Source: a virus
Direction: 5' to 3' (one strand)
DNA length: 37,028 nucleotides
IMG/VR virus record: IMGVR_UViG_3300046542_000087
Location: 1 to 37,028 of that record
Each line of letters begins with the position of its first letter. The first letter of the stretch is position 1. The notes under the pieces were generated by a model. That model was not told the DNA's origin and ran no database searches. It saw only the letters and a program-made list of their open reading frames with translations. Of this stretch, positions 29,272-37,028 are shown one piece after another. A program made the position numbers and the translations under genes.

Positions 29272-31808
29272 AACAATGGGATTCGCTGATCCAGTCGGCC
29301 GGCCAAAAGTACAACGTCGACCCCAAGCTGATCGCCGCGCTGGTTCGTACCGAAAGCGGCGGTGACCCTAACGCCTACAACGCCGAGTTTGGCGCCACCG
29401 GTCTTGGCCAGCAGATCCCGGCCACGGCCAAGGCGCTGGGGATCGACCCAAAAGACCCGGCGCAATCGATCGAAGGTGTGGCCAAGCTGCTGAACGAGAA
29501 CCTGAACCGCTATGGCTCCCCGGAGCAGGCGGTTTTGGCCTATCACGGCGGCACCGACCAGGCCAATTGGGGGCCGAAGACGCAGGACTACCTGCGCAAG
29601 GTTTCCGCCAACTATGGAGCGCCGCAAGTGGCCAGACCCTCCGCAATCCCTGATGACGAATTTGAAGCGGCGTTCGGCGCGCGGCCGGCTCCTGTTGGCA
29701 AGGCCGCTGCACCGGCAGCCGATGAGTTCGAAGCTGCTTTTGGTCCACGCCCAACAGCTGCGCCTACCGTTGCTACGGCACCTGTGCCTGCCGCCACGCA
29801 GGCACCATCGACCGCAAACAACAGCATTCCCGGCCTAGCCATGCAGGGCCTGGAAAAGCTCGGCGAGATCGGCATCGGCAACGTGCAGGCCGCTGGCCGA
29901 GGCATCAGTGACGTGCTCGACGCGCCTAGTGAATGGCTGGCTGTCGGCGCTGAAAAGTCTGGACTGACCGGCTTGCTCGGTCGTGCCGGGATCAACATGC
30001 CAACTGCTGAGCAACAGGTGCAGATCAATGCGCAGAGCCGAGCCGATTACGACGCGCGCAATCCCGATGCCGGTATCCAGCAGGGTGCCAGCCGTATCGT
30101 CGGAAACCTGGCAGGCGTTCTCGCTCCAACAATCGGCGCCGAAGCAGCCTTGGTCCAAGGCGGTCGCGCCCTGAGCAATGCCGTTGGCAACCCGCAGCTG
30201 CTTACCAAAGCCGGCGAGTTCCTACGCGGCCAGGGCGGCCTGGCATCGCGCATGACCTACAACGCCGGGCAAGGGGCAGCTGGCGGTGCGCTGCTATCCG
30301 GTGGCCAGCCTGACGCCTCGCTGGCAGACTCTGCTGGGCTTGGCGCGATCCTCGGCGGCGCGGTGCCAGTTGCCGGATCGATCCTAAAATACGGCGCCAA
30401 CACGGGCAAAGCGCTGGTCGCCCCATTCACCGAATCAGGACGCGCCGGGATTGCCCAGCGCGCGATCCAGGGCGAAGCGGCAAAAGACCCGCTGAACCAG
30501 GCGCAGAACATCCTGGCAGCCAAGCCCGGATCGTCACTGCCAGCGCCTGCCGCACAAGCTGTTGAGCGCATCAGCGCGGACGATGCCGTGAATCGCGCCG
30601 CCGCCGCCGGGCGCATCGACGCAAACTTCGACGAGATCGTTCCTGGCTCGGTGCCTACCTTGGCCCAGGCCACCGGCAACGCCGGACTGGCAGCTCTGGA
30701 ACGCGCCGCCATTGGCCGCGCGCCGAACGCCTTTGCCGAGCGTAACCTGTCGAACTATGCGGCGCGCAACGCCTACATGACCGAGATCAAGGGCACCCCG
30801 GAAACCCTCTCGTCGGCAGTCGCCAAGCGCGATGAGGAGGCTCTGCCGTTCCTGCGTTCTGCGCTGGATAACGCGCGTCCAGCCAACGCCAACCCAGTGA
30901 TGGACGAGATCGACACCATCCTCAAGGGGCGCGCCGGCCAGCGCGACGAAGTGGTCAAGGCGCTTGGCCGCGTCAAGGACAAGCTCGACCTCGGCGAAGG
31001 TCAGGGCCTGCAATCCAGTGTCGAGCAGTTGTATGGCATCCGCCAGAGCATCAACGACCAGCTGGCCACCGTTGCCGGACGGGATAACTCGGCTTCGCAG
31101 CTGGCATCCAAGGAGCTGATCCAGGTTCGCGACAAGCTCGATGATTCGATCCAGGCCGCCGCCCCGGGCTTCAAGGAGTTCCTCAAGACCTACAGCGAAC
31201 TGTCGCGCCCAGTCGATGCCCAGCGCTACCTGCAGGGCCTTGACCTGACCGACCAGACCAGCCAGCGCATTACCCTGAACAAGGTCAAATCGGCGATCAA
31301 CCGAATCGAGAAACTGCGCAGCGGCAAAGGCGCCAATGAAGCCAAGTCGATCAGCGATGAGCAGCTGGCGATGCTGCGCAATCTGCAGACTGACCTGCAA
31401 CGAGAAGCGAACTCGTCGCGCGGTATGGCCATTGGCTCAAACACCTTCCAGAACTTCGCCACCAATCAACTGATCGACACGATGATGCCGGGCAAGCTTG
31501 GGGCTGTTGCGCCGGTGACGCCTGGGGCGATTGGCGGGGCGCTTGGTTATGCGTTGGGCGGGAATGTGGGCGCGGGGATTGGCGCGATTGCCGGGCAGCA
31601 GGCGGCCGGAGTTGCGGGTAGAGCCATGGCGGCGCAGGGGCCAGAGATTGAGGCGAGGCTGATCGACTATCTGCTCAACCCGCGAGGGGCTGAAGTGTTG
31701 CGAGCTGGAAGGGCCTCACAAACGCCGGCCATGGATGCGCTGCTGCGCCGGGCCTCGCCTACTGCGCCAGCCAGCATCGCCACGCCGGGCAGCCAAAACA
31801 ACCGCTAA
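29268..31808 (+). CDS. Ejection protein with N-terminal lytic transglycosylase domain, gp16-like
   Basis: The 846-residue protein starts with an SLT domain: catalytic Glu29 in LVRTESGGDPNAYN, GATGLGQQIPATAKALG and YGSPEQAVLAYHGG. Two DEFEAAFG motifs follow at ~130 and ~152 in Pro/Ala-rich linkers. The rest is mostly helical, with Gly/Ala stretches near the C-terminus (GGALGYALGGNVGAG) suited to membrane insertion. It would cut peptidoglycan during DNA entry; P22 gp16 (609 residues) is shorter and lacks this enzyme domain. Confidence 0.88.
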   Translation: MKQWDSLIQSAGQKYNVDPKLIAALVRTESGGDPNAYNAEFGATGLGQQIPATAKALGIDPKDPAQSIEGVAKLLNENLNRYGSPEQAVLAYHGGTDQANWGPKTQDYLRKVSANYGAPQVARPSAIPDDEFEAAFGARPAPVGKAAAPAADEFEAAFGPRPTAAPTVATAPVPAATQAPSTANNSIPGLAMQGLEKLGEIGIGNVQAAGRGISDVLDAPSEWLAVGAEKSGLTGLLGRAGINMPTAEQQVQINAQSRADYDARNPDAGIQQGASRIVGNLAGVLAPTIGAEAALVQGGRALSNAVGNPQLLTKAGEFLRGQGGLASRMTYNAGQGAAGGALLSGGQPDASLADSAGLGAILGGAVPVAGSILKYGANTGKALVAPFTESGRAGIAQRAIQGEAAKDPLNQAQNILAAKPGSSLPAPAAQAVERISADDAVNRAAAAGRIDANFDEIVPGSVPTLAQATGNAGLAALERAAIGRAPNAFAERNLSNYAARNAYMTEIKGTPETLSSAVAKRDEEALPFLRSALDNARPANANPVMDEIDTILKGRAGQRDEVVKALGRVKDKLDLGEGQGLQSSVEQLYGIRQSINDQLATVAGRDNSASQLASKELIQVRDKLDDSIQAAAPGFKEFLKTYSELSRPVDAQRYLQGLDLTDQTSQRITLNKVKSAINRIEKLRSGKGANEAKSISDEQLAMLRNLQTDLQREANSSRGMAIGSNTFQNFATNQLIDTMMPGKLGAVAPVTPGAIGGALGYALGGNVGAGIGAIAGQQAAGVAGRAMAAQGPEIEARLIDYLLNPRGAEVLRAGRASQTPAMDALLRRASPTAPASIATPGSQNNR

Positions 31809-31901
31809 CCACCAGAGCCAGAAACCGGGCTTGCTGTAGTCGGTCACCACGGAAAACGCAGCATTGAAGACGGTCAATAAATATTCCAAAGGAAGCCTCA
31901 C

Positions 31902-33938
31902 ATGACTCAATTGATCCCCAACGGGAAACAGCAGTTCGAAGACCAGAACGGTCACCCGCTGGTGGGGGGCAAAGTCTATTTCTATGCGCCCGGGACCACC
32001 ACGCCAAAGGATACCTACCAGGACGTCGACCAGACCATTCTGAACACTAACCCGGTCATTCTCAATGCCCGCGGTCAGGCATCTATCTACGGCACTGGGC
32101 GCTACCGGCAGATCCTGCGTGATGCCTTCGGCTCTACGATTTGGGATCAGGTCACCACCGACCAGGCTGGCGAGCTGCAGTCCGGACTGGCAGATCCGAA
32201 CGACATTGCCAAGGGTGATGCGCTGGTCGCTGTGCGCAGTACCGTGTCTGGCGGCGTGGCGCGGACCCAGCACGAAAAAAACGAAGACAGCCTGACGGTC
32301 AAGGATGTTGGGGCTAAGGGCGACGGCGTTACCAATGACACCGCGGCCATTCAATCGATGGGCGCATCTGCTGGTTTTGCGGTATTGCCACGCGGCGGAT
32401 ACGTCGTGTCGACCGCCACCTTCGACTTCCCGGTGGTGTTCGAACAGGGCGCCTACATGCTGGCCGCTCTCGGCTCAACTATCACCTTCACCGGCACCAT
32501 TGAAGCGCCACGGCAGTACATTTTCCAGGGCGCCGGCACCTACCTGCTGCGCAATGACCTGGACAGCGGCGAGAATAGCCAGCAAGTGCATGTGTCGTGG
32601 TTTGGCGCCTTCCCGACCGTGAGAACCGAGGTCGACCAGTCCCCATATATCGCCAAGTGCTTCGCCGCCTTGGACAATACCCGCGAGGCCGAGGTCTATT
32701 TCGACAAAGGCCGCTATCACATCGGCGCCGCGCTGACAGTCCCACGGGCCACGGCGGTGATCGGCGAAGGCAGTCGGCGCACCGTGTTCGACATCATGTC
32801 GGACGGCTTCGACGTGTTCACCACGCAGGCCAACGGATGCCGGTTCCAGGGCTTCCAGTTTGAGGTGTCGCTTAACTTGGTGGGCGGATACCGTACCTCG
32901 GGCGCCTACATCCGCATCAGCCAGCAGCTGTGCGACGTGTACGACGTATGGCTGGGGCAGGCCACGCAGAGCATCGTGGTGACAGCCGGCCAGTGTCGCC
33001 TGTTCAACATCGCCTCGACCTATTCGCAAGCCGTCGGTGCCGGCTCCAGTCTGGTGTCGATCCAGGCCTCCGACGTGAACATCGAGCAGGTGTTGGCGTC
33101 CAGCTCAGCGTTCGGCCCTGACGCTATCATTGAAATCGGTGGCGCCAGCGCATCGAACATCACTGGGGTGACGGTTGAAAACGTTAACTGGGGCTCGCCA
33201 TCGGCTGGCGTGCTGGTTAGCACGTCGGCGCGCATCCTGACCAACATCAGTATCCTTGATCTGCGCTTCCGCGGCTTGGCAGGCACGCCTGCGACCGAGC
33301 TGGTGAAGATCGTCACCACTGGCACCGGCTCACTGTCCGACGTGATCATCGACGGGGTGTCCGGTAACGCCAACTCGACGAACTGCATCACCATTGCGCA
33401 GGGCAGCAGCATTTCCACTACGCGCCTGTCGATTGCCAACGTCAAGTCGGCCGGCACTGTGGGTTATGGCGTGTCCCTGGTGCGCACCGCTGGCACCCTG
33501 TCACGGGTGGTGGTGTCGGAAACGGTCAGCGTGCAGCTGTATGCGAATCCTATCGTGCAGACCGGCACCATGAGTGAGGTGACGATCTCGCCACTGGCCA
33601 ACCCTGGTCACAACATCCCCGACCTGAGCATAGAAAGCATGCTGGACGACACGGCGGTGTCGATCGATCTGCGCCGCGCGGTGTTCTCTGGCATTTTCGC
33701 CGTGTCCATTGGTTCGACCCAGTTCGGCATGTTCGTCGTTCGCTCATCCCCTGGCGAGGTCATCACCCCGATGTTCCCGCCGTCCGCCAACGTCAACTCG
33801 CAAACTGGCGTGCTGAACGGTACCACCGGGGCAGACGGAAAATTCACTGTCAGCGTGTCCAACAACGTCCTGTATTTTGAAAACCGCCTGGGCGCCACGC
33901 AGTCGGTAAACATTGTCCAGCTGTTTGGCACTCGATAA
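31902..33938 (+). CDS. Tailspike with beta-helix receptor-binding domain
   Basis: The 678-residue protein has a virion-attachment N-terminus (~1-100: NGHPLVGGKVYFYAPGTTTP, NPVILNARGQASIYGTGRYR) and the pectate-lyase-type entry motif VKDVGAKGDGVTNDTAAIQ at ~132-150, followed by ~400 residues of short repeating strands, the right-handed beta-helix. The last ~80 residues form a strand-rich end. It probably binds and may cleave surface polysaccharide. Active-site residues cannot be named. AAAGGAAG precedes the ATG. Confidence 0.88.
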   Translation: MTQLIPNGKQQFEDQNGHPLVGGKVYFYAPGTTTPKDTYQDVDQTILNTNPVILNARGQASIYGTGRYRQILRDAFGSTIWDQVTTDQAGELQSGLADPNDIAKGDALVAVRSTVSGGVARTQHEKNEDSLTVKDVGAKGDGVTNDTAAIQSMGASAGFAVLPRGGYVVSTATFDFPVVFEQGAYMLAALGSTITFTGTIEAPRQYIFQGAGTYLLRNDLDSGENSQQVHVSWFGAFPTVRTEVDQSPYIAKCFAALDNTREAEVYFDKGRYHIGAALTVPRATAVIGEGSRRTVFDIMSDGFDVFTTQANGCRFQGFQFEVSLNLVGGYRTSGAYIRISQQLCDVYDVWLGQATQSIVVTAGQCRLFNIASTYSQAVGAGSSLVSIQASDVNIEQVLASSSAFGPDAIIEIGGASASNITGVTVENVNWGSPSAGVLVSTSARILTNISILDLRFRGLAGTPATELVKIVTTGTGSLSDVIIDGVSGNANSTNCITIAQGSSISTTRLSIANVKSAGTVGYGVSLVRTAGTLSRVVVSETVSVQLYANPIVQTGTMSEVTISPLANPGHNIPDLSIESMLDDTAVSIDLRRAVFSGIFAVSIGSTQFGMFVVRSSPGEVITPMFPPSANVNSQTGVLNGTTGADGKFTVSVSNNVLYFENRLGATQSVNIVQLFGTR

Positions 33939-33949
33939 GGAGATATCAA

Positions 33950-34432
33950 ATGACCCTCGATCAAGCCATCCGAACCGGTCTGTCGCTGCTGCCCTCCAAT
34001 ATGGACTCGCGCTCGGCCAGACTGATGCTACATGCCATCAACCGCCAGGAGAACCCTAAGCGCCTGGAGCAGCAGGTTGGCGGGCCGGCTCGCGGCGATT
34101 ACCAGTTCGAGCGCGGTGGCGGCGTCAAAGGCGTACTCACGCATAAGGCCTCGTCCGCACGCGCCAGCGAGGTATGTCGCGTGCTGGGCATCAACCCTGA
34201 CACTGAGTCCATATACCAGGCCATCGGCACCAATCCTGTGCTGGCGGCGGCCATGGCCCGCCTGCTGCTGTGGACTGATCCGAAGTCATTGCCGCAGGCG
34301 GGTGACGAGCAAGGCGCGTGGGATCTGTACCTGCGCGTGTGGCGGCCAGGGGCCTATGCGAGAGATCCGGACGGCCTGCGCGAGAAGTGGTCGCGCAATT
34401 ACCGGGAAGCCTACGCCGTGGTGGTCGCATGA
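33950..34432 (+). CDS. Putative endolysin (phage lysozyme-like)
   Basis: The 160-residue protein has HAINRQENPKRLEQQVGGPA followed by GDYQFERGGGVKGVLTH, then AAAMARLLLWTDPKSLPQ and YLRVWRPGA near the end. I recall this pattern from short lysins of Pseudomonas and Burkholderia podophages; the conserved Glu in RQE is the likely catalytic acid. AAGGAGATATCAA gives a strong ribosome site. Overlap with the spanin gene makes a lysis cassette. No signal peptide, so it needs a holin. Confidence 0.7.
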   Translation: MTLDQAIRTGLSLLPSNMDSRSARLMLHAINRQENPKRLEQQVGGPARGDYQFERGGGVKGVLTHKASSARASEVCRVLGINPDTESIYQAIGTNPVLAAAMARLLLWTDPKSLPQAGDEQGAWDLYLRVWRPGAYARDPDGLREKWSRNYREAYAVVVA

Positions 34433-34674
34433 GCCTTCTGACGATCATTGGACTGGTCGTCGCGGCTATCATCGGCATGCTCGCCGGCCACCCACTGAGC
34501 AAGTCGTCCGGGCGCAAGGAAGGCGCCAAGGAGGCGACCAAAAACCAGCAGGTGGCCCAGGCCGAAGCCATTACCCAATCCGTTCAGGAGCGAAACGATG
34601 TTGAAACTCAGGTTGCTACTACTCCCCGCGCTGATCTTGACCGCGAGTTGTCAGAGTTCAGTCGCCCGGATTGA
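34429..34674 (+). CDS. Inner-membrane spanin (Rz-like)
   Basis: The 81-residue protein has one N-terminal transmembrane helix (LLTIIGLVVAAIIGMLAG) followed by a charged, helical periplasmic part (KEGAKEATKNQQVAQAEAIT). ATG at 34429 overlaps the endolysin stop by four bases. The outer-membrane partner is encoded in the next frame within its 3' end, the classic Rz/Rz1 layout. Together they fuse the membranes at the end of lysis. Confidence 0.82.
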   Translation: MSLLTIIGLVVAAIIGMLAGHPLSKSSGRKEGAKEATKNQQVAQAEAITQSVQERNDVETQVATTPRADLDRELSEFSRPD

Positions 34675-34798
34675 CACAGCCTGCGCTTGGGTTAAGCCGA
34701 TTTACACCAATGCGGCGGATCGTGAGGTGATGGCAGATGCGCTAGCCAAGCAACTGGTCGCCCACAACAGGTTGTGGAAATCCCACTGCCAGAAATGA
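34598..34798 (+). CDS. Outer-membrane spanin lipoprotein (Rz1-like)
   Basis: The 66-residue protein starts with a basic, hydrophobic signal (MLKLRLLLLPALILTAS) and a lipobox-like LTAS-Cys18, then a short periplasmic chain with further Cys residues (DTACAW, KSHC). It overlaps the Rz-like gene by 77 bases in the +1 frame. CAGGAG precedes the ATG. Lipid-anchored to the outer membrane, it pairs with the Rz-like protein. Confidence 0.82.
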   Translation: MLKLRLLLLPALILTASCQSSVARIDTACAWVKPIYTNAADREVMADALAKQLVAHNRLWKSHCQK

Positions 34799-34800
34799 GA

Positions 34801-34827
34801 AAGGCCGGCATTGCGCCGGCCTTTTTT
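34801..34827. terminator. Terminator between convergent operons
   Basis: AAGGCCGGC and GCCGGCCTT form a 9-bp stem with loop ATTGC. The plus strand continues with T6, so it ends the late operon efficiently; the minus strand gives only TTTCTC. The T-run overlaps the stop codon of the leftward gene that ends at 34826. Confidence 0.88.
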
Positions 34828-35416
34828 ATAGAGCTATCCATCCATTCTTGGGTGACGTGTCATATTCAACATCTCTAACGAAGTTAATATTTCTGAACGT
34901 GAAATAAACCTTCCTGTATGTTCCGTTATTCATCCTTCGTCCATTATTCGATACAAAGAAGGCGCATCCATCTGTACCGGGCAACAGGGTAACGGTTCGT
35001 CCATTTATCTTAACGTCGCTGCCGAAGGTTACGGCGTGACGCGCCTTTTCGTCTGAGGCTGACACCATTCGTAATCGCTTCGGGATAACTTGACCCTTTT
35101 TGAAATACAGCGTTACTGAATTTTCCTCTGGCTTTTCTGACGGCTCAATGACTCGTTCATGGCCAGATCGTAGGTCTTTTACATCTTCAGCCGTAAGGCC
35201 GTGACCGATACAGTCCTCAAGCTCTGCATTGAATATCGTGATCCATTCAGGAAGATCGGCTGGTATGTTCTCGCAGTTGAAAAACCACCATGAGTCATAA
35301 AGGCTCTGCGGAACGGCTATTTGGTACGTAATCCCGAGAGACTCCATAACCTCTTGGGCGTGCCGTTGATCTCCCGCATATGCGGAACCCATCAGCGAGT
35401 AGCATAAATTTATCAT
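34826..35416 (-). CDS. Hypothetical protein, last gene of the RHH operon
   Basis: The 196-residue protein is unrecognised. It has an N-terminal helical part (YAGDQRHAQEVMESLGITYQ) and a strand-rich C-terminal half (ENSVTLYFKKGQVIPKRL, RTVTLLPGTDGCAFFVSNNG). ATG at 35416 overlaps the stop of an 18-codon frame. Its DNA is clearly less GC-rich than the structural genes, a hint of recent acquisition. The C-terminal half looks like a compact beta domain; function unknown. Confidence 0.65.
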   Translation of the reverse strand: MINLCYSLMGSAYAGDQRHAQEVMESLGITYQIAVPQSLYDSWWFFNCENIPADLPEWITIFNAELEDCIGHGLTAEDVKDLRSGHERVIEPSEKPEENSVTLYFKKGQVIPKRLRMVSASDEKARHAVTFGSDVKINGRTVTLLPGTDGCAFFVSNNGRRMNNGTYRKVYFTFRNINFVRDVEYDTSPKNGWIAL

Positions 35417-35469
35417 TTCCAAGGCCCCCGATAGATGTGCTGGCGCATGAACAGCGTGGCGAGGATCAT
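35413..35469 (-). CDS. 18-residue peptide, possible coupling leader
   Basis: An 18-codon frame with ATG preceded by AAGGAAGGTGACGCC. Its ATG overlaps the upstream stop and its TGA overlaps the next ATG, bridging two genes that otherwise would be 50 bases apart. The peptide contains FMRQHIYRGPWK. It may serve to carry ribosomes to the last gene, or be a real micropeptide. Confidence 0.45.
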   Translation of the reverse strand: MILATLFMRQHIYRGPWK

Positions 35470-35873
35470 GGCGTCACCTTCCTTTTATTTTCGAGATCTG
35501 CACGCAGCTTCCATGCGCGCCATCCATCGCAAAACTCGTCTTGATATGAAGAGAAGCTCTCAGCATATTCAGTTTTCGTTATCAGATAGGCAGCGAAACC
35601 TGTGCTTTCATCACCTCGCTCAAGGCACTTAGGAAGCCCACCGAATGCCTCTTCGAATGCAGACTGCTCATCAATTTCTGATTCTTCAAGGTAAATCTGT
35701 CCTCGGCGAGGTAGCGGTAGCCATTCCTCAGCATCATCAATCGGCGGCTCGTCGTATCCAAACCGGAAGAATCCGTCGCGGCCATAAACCGCCTCGGCGA
35801 ATTCATCCTCACCTACCTGAAGAATCAGAACGTGTTCGAATTCATTTCCAGGCTTAATTGTTGGCGTGTTCAT
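35466..35873 (-). CDS. Hypothetical acidic phage protein
   Basis: The 135-residue protein is acidic with strand-like segments (HVLILQVGEDEFAEAVYG, EEWLPLPRRGQIYLEE) and a C-terminal YQDEFCDGWRAWKLRADLE. AAGG precedes the ATG at 35873, which overlaps the upstream stop by four bases; the longer frame to 35915 is rejected. No family recognised. Confidence 0.6.
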   Translation of the reverse strand: MNTPTIKPGNEFEHVLILQVGEDEFAEAVYGRDGFFRFGYDEPPIDDAEEWLPLPRRGQIYLEESEIDEQSAFEEAFGGLPKCLERGDESTGFAAYLITKTEYAESFSSYQDEFCDGWRAWKLRADLENKRKVTP

Positions 35874-36412
35874 TTCGTCACCTTCTGCCATCCGGCGTCG
35901 ATTGCAGCAATCCAAGGTTCATGGTCGCACTTGTGCCATTTTGAGTCCGGATTGATTAGCTGGAAAAGCTCTTTGGCCTGTGCCTCACGCGCTTCATCAG
36001 CGATCTGCTCTGGCGTTAGGATGGGGCGGAAGCGTGCATATTTCTTGATCGGGCAAAACTCGTCTGGCTCATCCCGACCAACCGTCTCGCAATAGATCCG
36101 GTAGTCGGTGATAGCCACAACAAAAACCTTTGCCCATGCGTCTCGGATTGTCAGAATCTCACACACAGTCCCAACTGGCGGCAGGCCTTCGCCGGTCCAA
36201 CGCGTAGGCCTCTGAGTCTCGAATGCAAACTGGTATCGACGCGGATTGTGGTAGCTCATGGCTCCAACTGTCCCGCCGTACGGGAAAGACTTCCCATGGT
36301 CGAATTGCTGGTACTTATCCTCTCCGACCCAAACCTCTTTAACGCCCATCGCCGTTGCATGAAATGCATGCGCAATTGCCCAATCTGGCGCGCTGCCCCA
36401 ATCGATATTCAT
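35870..36412 (-). CDS. Conserved phage early protein, unknown function
   Basis: The 180-residue protein starts NIDWGSAPDWAIAHAF, followed by the segment TGEGLPPVGTVCEIL and a C-terminal RPILTPEQIADEAREAQAKE. The TGEGLPPVGTVCE unit recurs in many phage early proteins, where it looks like a small SH3-like barrel; no role is known. Four-base overlaps join it to both neighbours. Confidence 0.7.
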   Translation of the reverse strand: MNIDWGSAPDWAIAHAFHATAMGVKEVWVGEDKYQQFDHGKSFPYGGTVGAMSYHNPRRYQFAFETQRPTRWTGEGLPPVGTVCEILTIRDAWAKVFVVAITDYRIYCETVGRDEPDEFCPIKKYARFRPILTPEQIADEAREAQAKELFQLINPDSKWHKCDHEPWIAAIDAGWQKVTK

Positions 36413-36672
36413 ACCGCCACCCCTTCATTCGATTTCATGCTCAGCGCCGCCAGCAGATCGGCAAACACCGGATCCGCATGCGCCACCACCGGCACTTCGC
36501 GCAGCTTGCGAATCACGATCATGATCCCCACGCGCTGCGCCAGTGGCTTGTTCACCAAAGACCGCTGCAAGTTCTCGATGATCGTCTGTGCGCTGATGTT
36601 CGCCGGCGACGATTCGATCAGCTCGCGGGCGTAGGCCATGCCAAGGAGGATGTTGTAGTTGTCGAGTTTCAT
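36409..36672 (-). CDS. Hypothetical helical protein
   Basis: The 87-residue protein is mostly helical (NILLGMAYARELIESSPANI, TIIENLQRSLVNKPLAQRVG). GAGG lies seven bases before the ATG, which overlaps the stop of the Ala-rich gene. No family recognised. Confidence 0.6.
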   Translation of the reverse strand: MKLDNYNILLGMAYARELIESSPANISAQTIIENLQRSLVNKPLAQRVGIMIVIRKLREVPVVAHADPVFADLLAALSMKSNEGVAV

Positions 36673-37028
36673 TCCGACACCTCTTCTTCAATCTTGGTTG
36701 TAGAACCGATCCATTCGCCATCGGCGATCATCTGACGTAGGCGTTTTTCCTGGGCATCCCGCGCAGCATCCCACGCAGCATCCGGCGCAGCAGCCCACGC
36801 AGCAGCCCACGCAGCAGCCCGCGCAGCATCCCACGCAGCATCCCGCGCAGCAGCCCACGCAGCAGCCCGCGCAGCATCCCACGCAGCATCCCGCGCAGCA
36901 GCCCGCGCAGCATCAGGCGCAGCAGCCCACGCAGCAGCCCGCGCAGCATCCCGCGCAGCATCGTCGCAAAGGCCATTGGCGAATTGCTCGGCCACATCCA
37001 GCGCATTGAGGCTGCGCGGATCGGTAAT
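36669..37028 (-). CDS. Ala-rich tetrapeptide-repeat phage protein, C-terminal part (starts at 364)
   Basis: This is the end of the 198-residue protein begun at 364. The visible part holds ALDVAEQFANGLCDD, then 17 tandem tetrapeptides of the form Ala-Ala-(Arg/Trp/Pro)-(Asp/Ala), and a charged tail (EKRLRQMIADGEWIG). The repeat should form one long helix with Trp and Arg on one face. Frame and sequence continue exactly across the 127-bp overlap. Function unknown; copy number may vary or be mis-assembled. Confidence 0.85.
   Translation of the reverse strand: MTDPRSLNALDVAEQFANGLCDDAARDAARAAAWAAAPDAARAAARDAAWDAARAAAWAAARDAAWDAARAAAWAAAWAAAPDAAWDAARDAQEKRLRQMIADGEWIGSTTKIEEEVSE
36756..36959 (-). 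repeat. 12-bp tandem repeats, 17 units
   Basis: Seventeen in-frame 12-bp units of the type GCTGCGYGGGMT (minus strand) encode the Ala-Ala-X-X tract. Units differ only at the third and fourth codons, so near-identical DNA is kept as well as protein, which points to recent expansion by slippage or recombination. Confidence 0.9.
36902..37028. repeat. Terminal overlap, identical to 1-127
   Basis: Second copy of the 127-bp end repeat described at position 1. Removing it gives a 36,901-bp circle in which the Ala-rich gene is intact. Confidence 0.9.

Noticed and set aside
36756-36959. CRISPR-like array
   Set aside because: The repeats are 12-bp contiguous coding units without spacers, in frame within a gene.
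1-37028. tRNA genes, insertion sequences, integrase and attachment site
   Set aside because: I looked for cloverleaf-like stretches in the intergenic gaps, transposase-like proteins and tyrosine/serine recombinase motifs and saw none. A dedicated tRNA scan was not possible.

Overview
The window reads as one complete, circularly closed phage genome rather than a piece of a bacterial chromosome. Positions 1-127 are identical to 36902-37028, so about 36,901 bp are unique and one gene runs across the junction. Portal, coat, gp4-like and gp10-like tail factors, three ejection proteins and a beta-helix tailspike follow the order of Salmonella phage P22, so this is a P22-like podovirus (Caudoviricetes). 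GC-rich coding sequence and the accessory protein families suggest a Pseudomonas-type host; that is an inference. I recognise no integrase, excisionase or CI-type repressor, so it may be obligately lytic.

Layout. (1) Leftward early operon, about 8210 down to 637: some twenty mostly small, translationally coupled genes. Recognisable products are a DUF551 protein, a compact cytosine-methylase-like protein, a probable Rad52-type annealing protein, a Gp157-family protein, a DUF1367 protein, a Ref-like nuclease and a protein with two FtsK-gamma-like winged helices. A long terminator-ended hairpin interrupts the operon at 4041-4145. (2) A second leftward operon starts just behind the terminator at 591-619. 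It has a near-consensus promoter with two operator-like direct repeats, encodes a ribbon-helix-helix protein, then crosses the junction and continues to 34826. (3) Rightward early/middle genes, 8299-13044: Cro-like HTH protein, replication initiator carrying internal iteron-like repeats, DnaB helicase, small coupled genes and RusA resolvase. (4) 13166-14962: terminator, extended -10 promoter, two holin-like proteins, further small genes and a Tad2-like (DUF2829) protein. (5) 15023-31808: packaging, head, tail and ejection genes, with a 2OG-Fe(II) hydroxylase-like gene and a GNAT gene inserted among them. (6) 31902-34798: tailspike, endolysin and an overlapping spanin pair.

How it works together. 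Divergent promoters around 8184-8260 start leftward early expression and rightward replication genes. The initiator and DnaB would load at the repeats inside the initiator gene. Replication concatemers are resolved by RusA and recombined by the annealing protein. TerS/TerL package DNA headful-style into procapsids built on a scaffold, which agrees with a circular assembly. The strongest leads are the Tad2-like anti-Thoeris candidate, the RHH autoregulated promoter, the tandem FtsK-gamma protein, the 100-nt hairpin, the origin-like repeats and the hypervariable Ala-Ala-Arg/Trp repeat gene at the junction.
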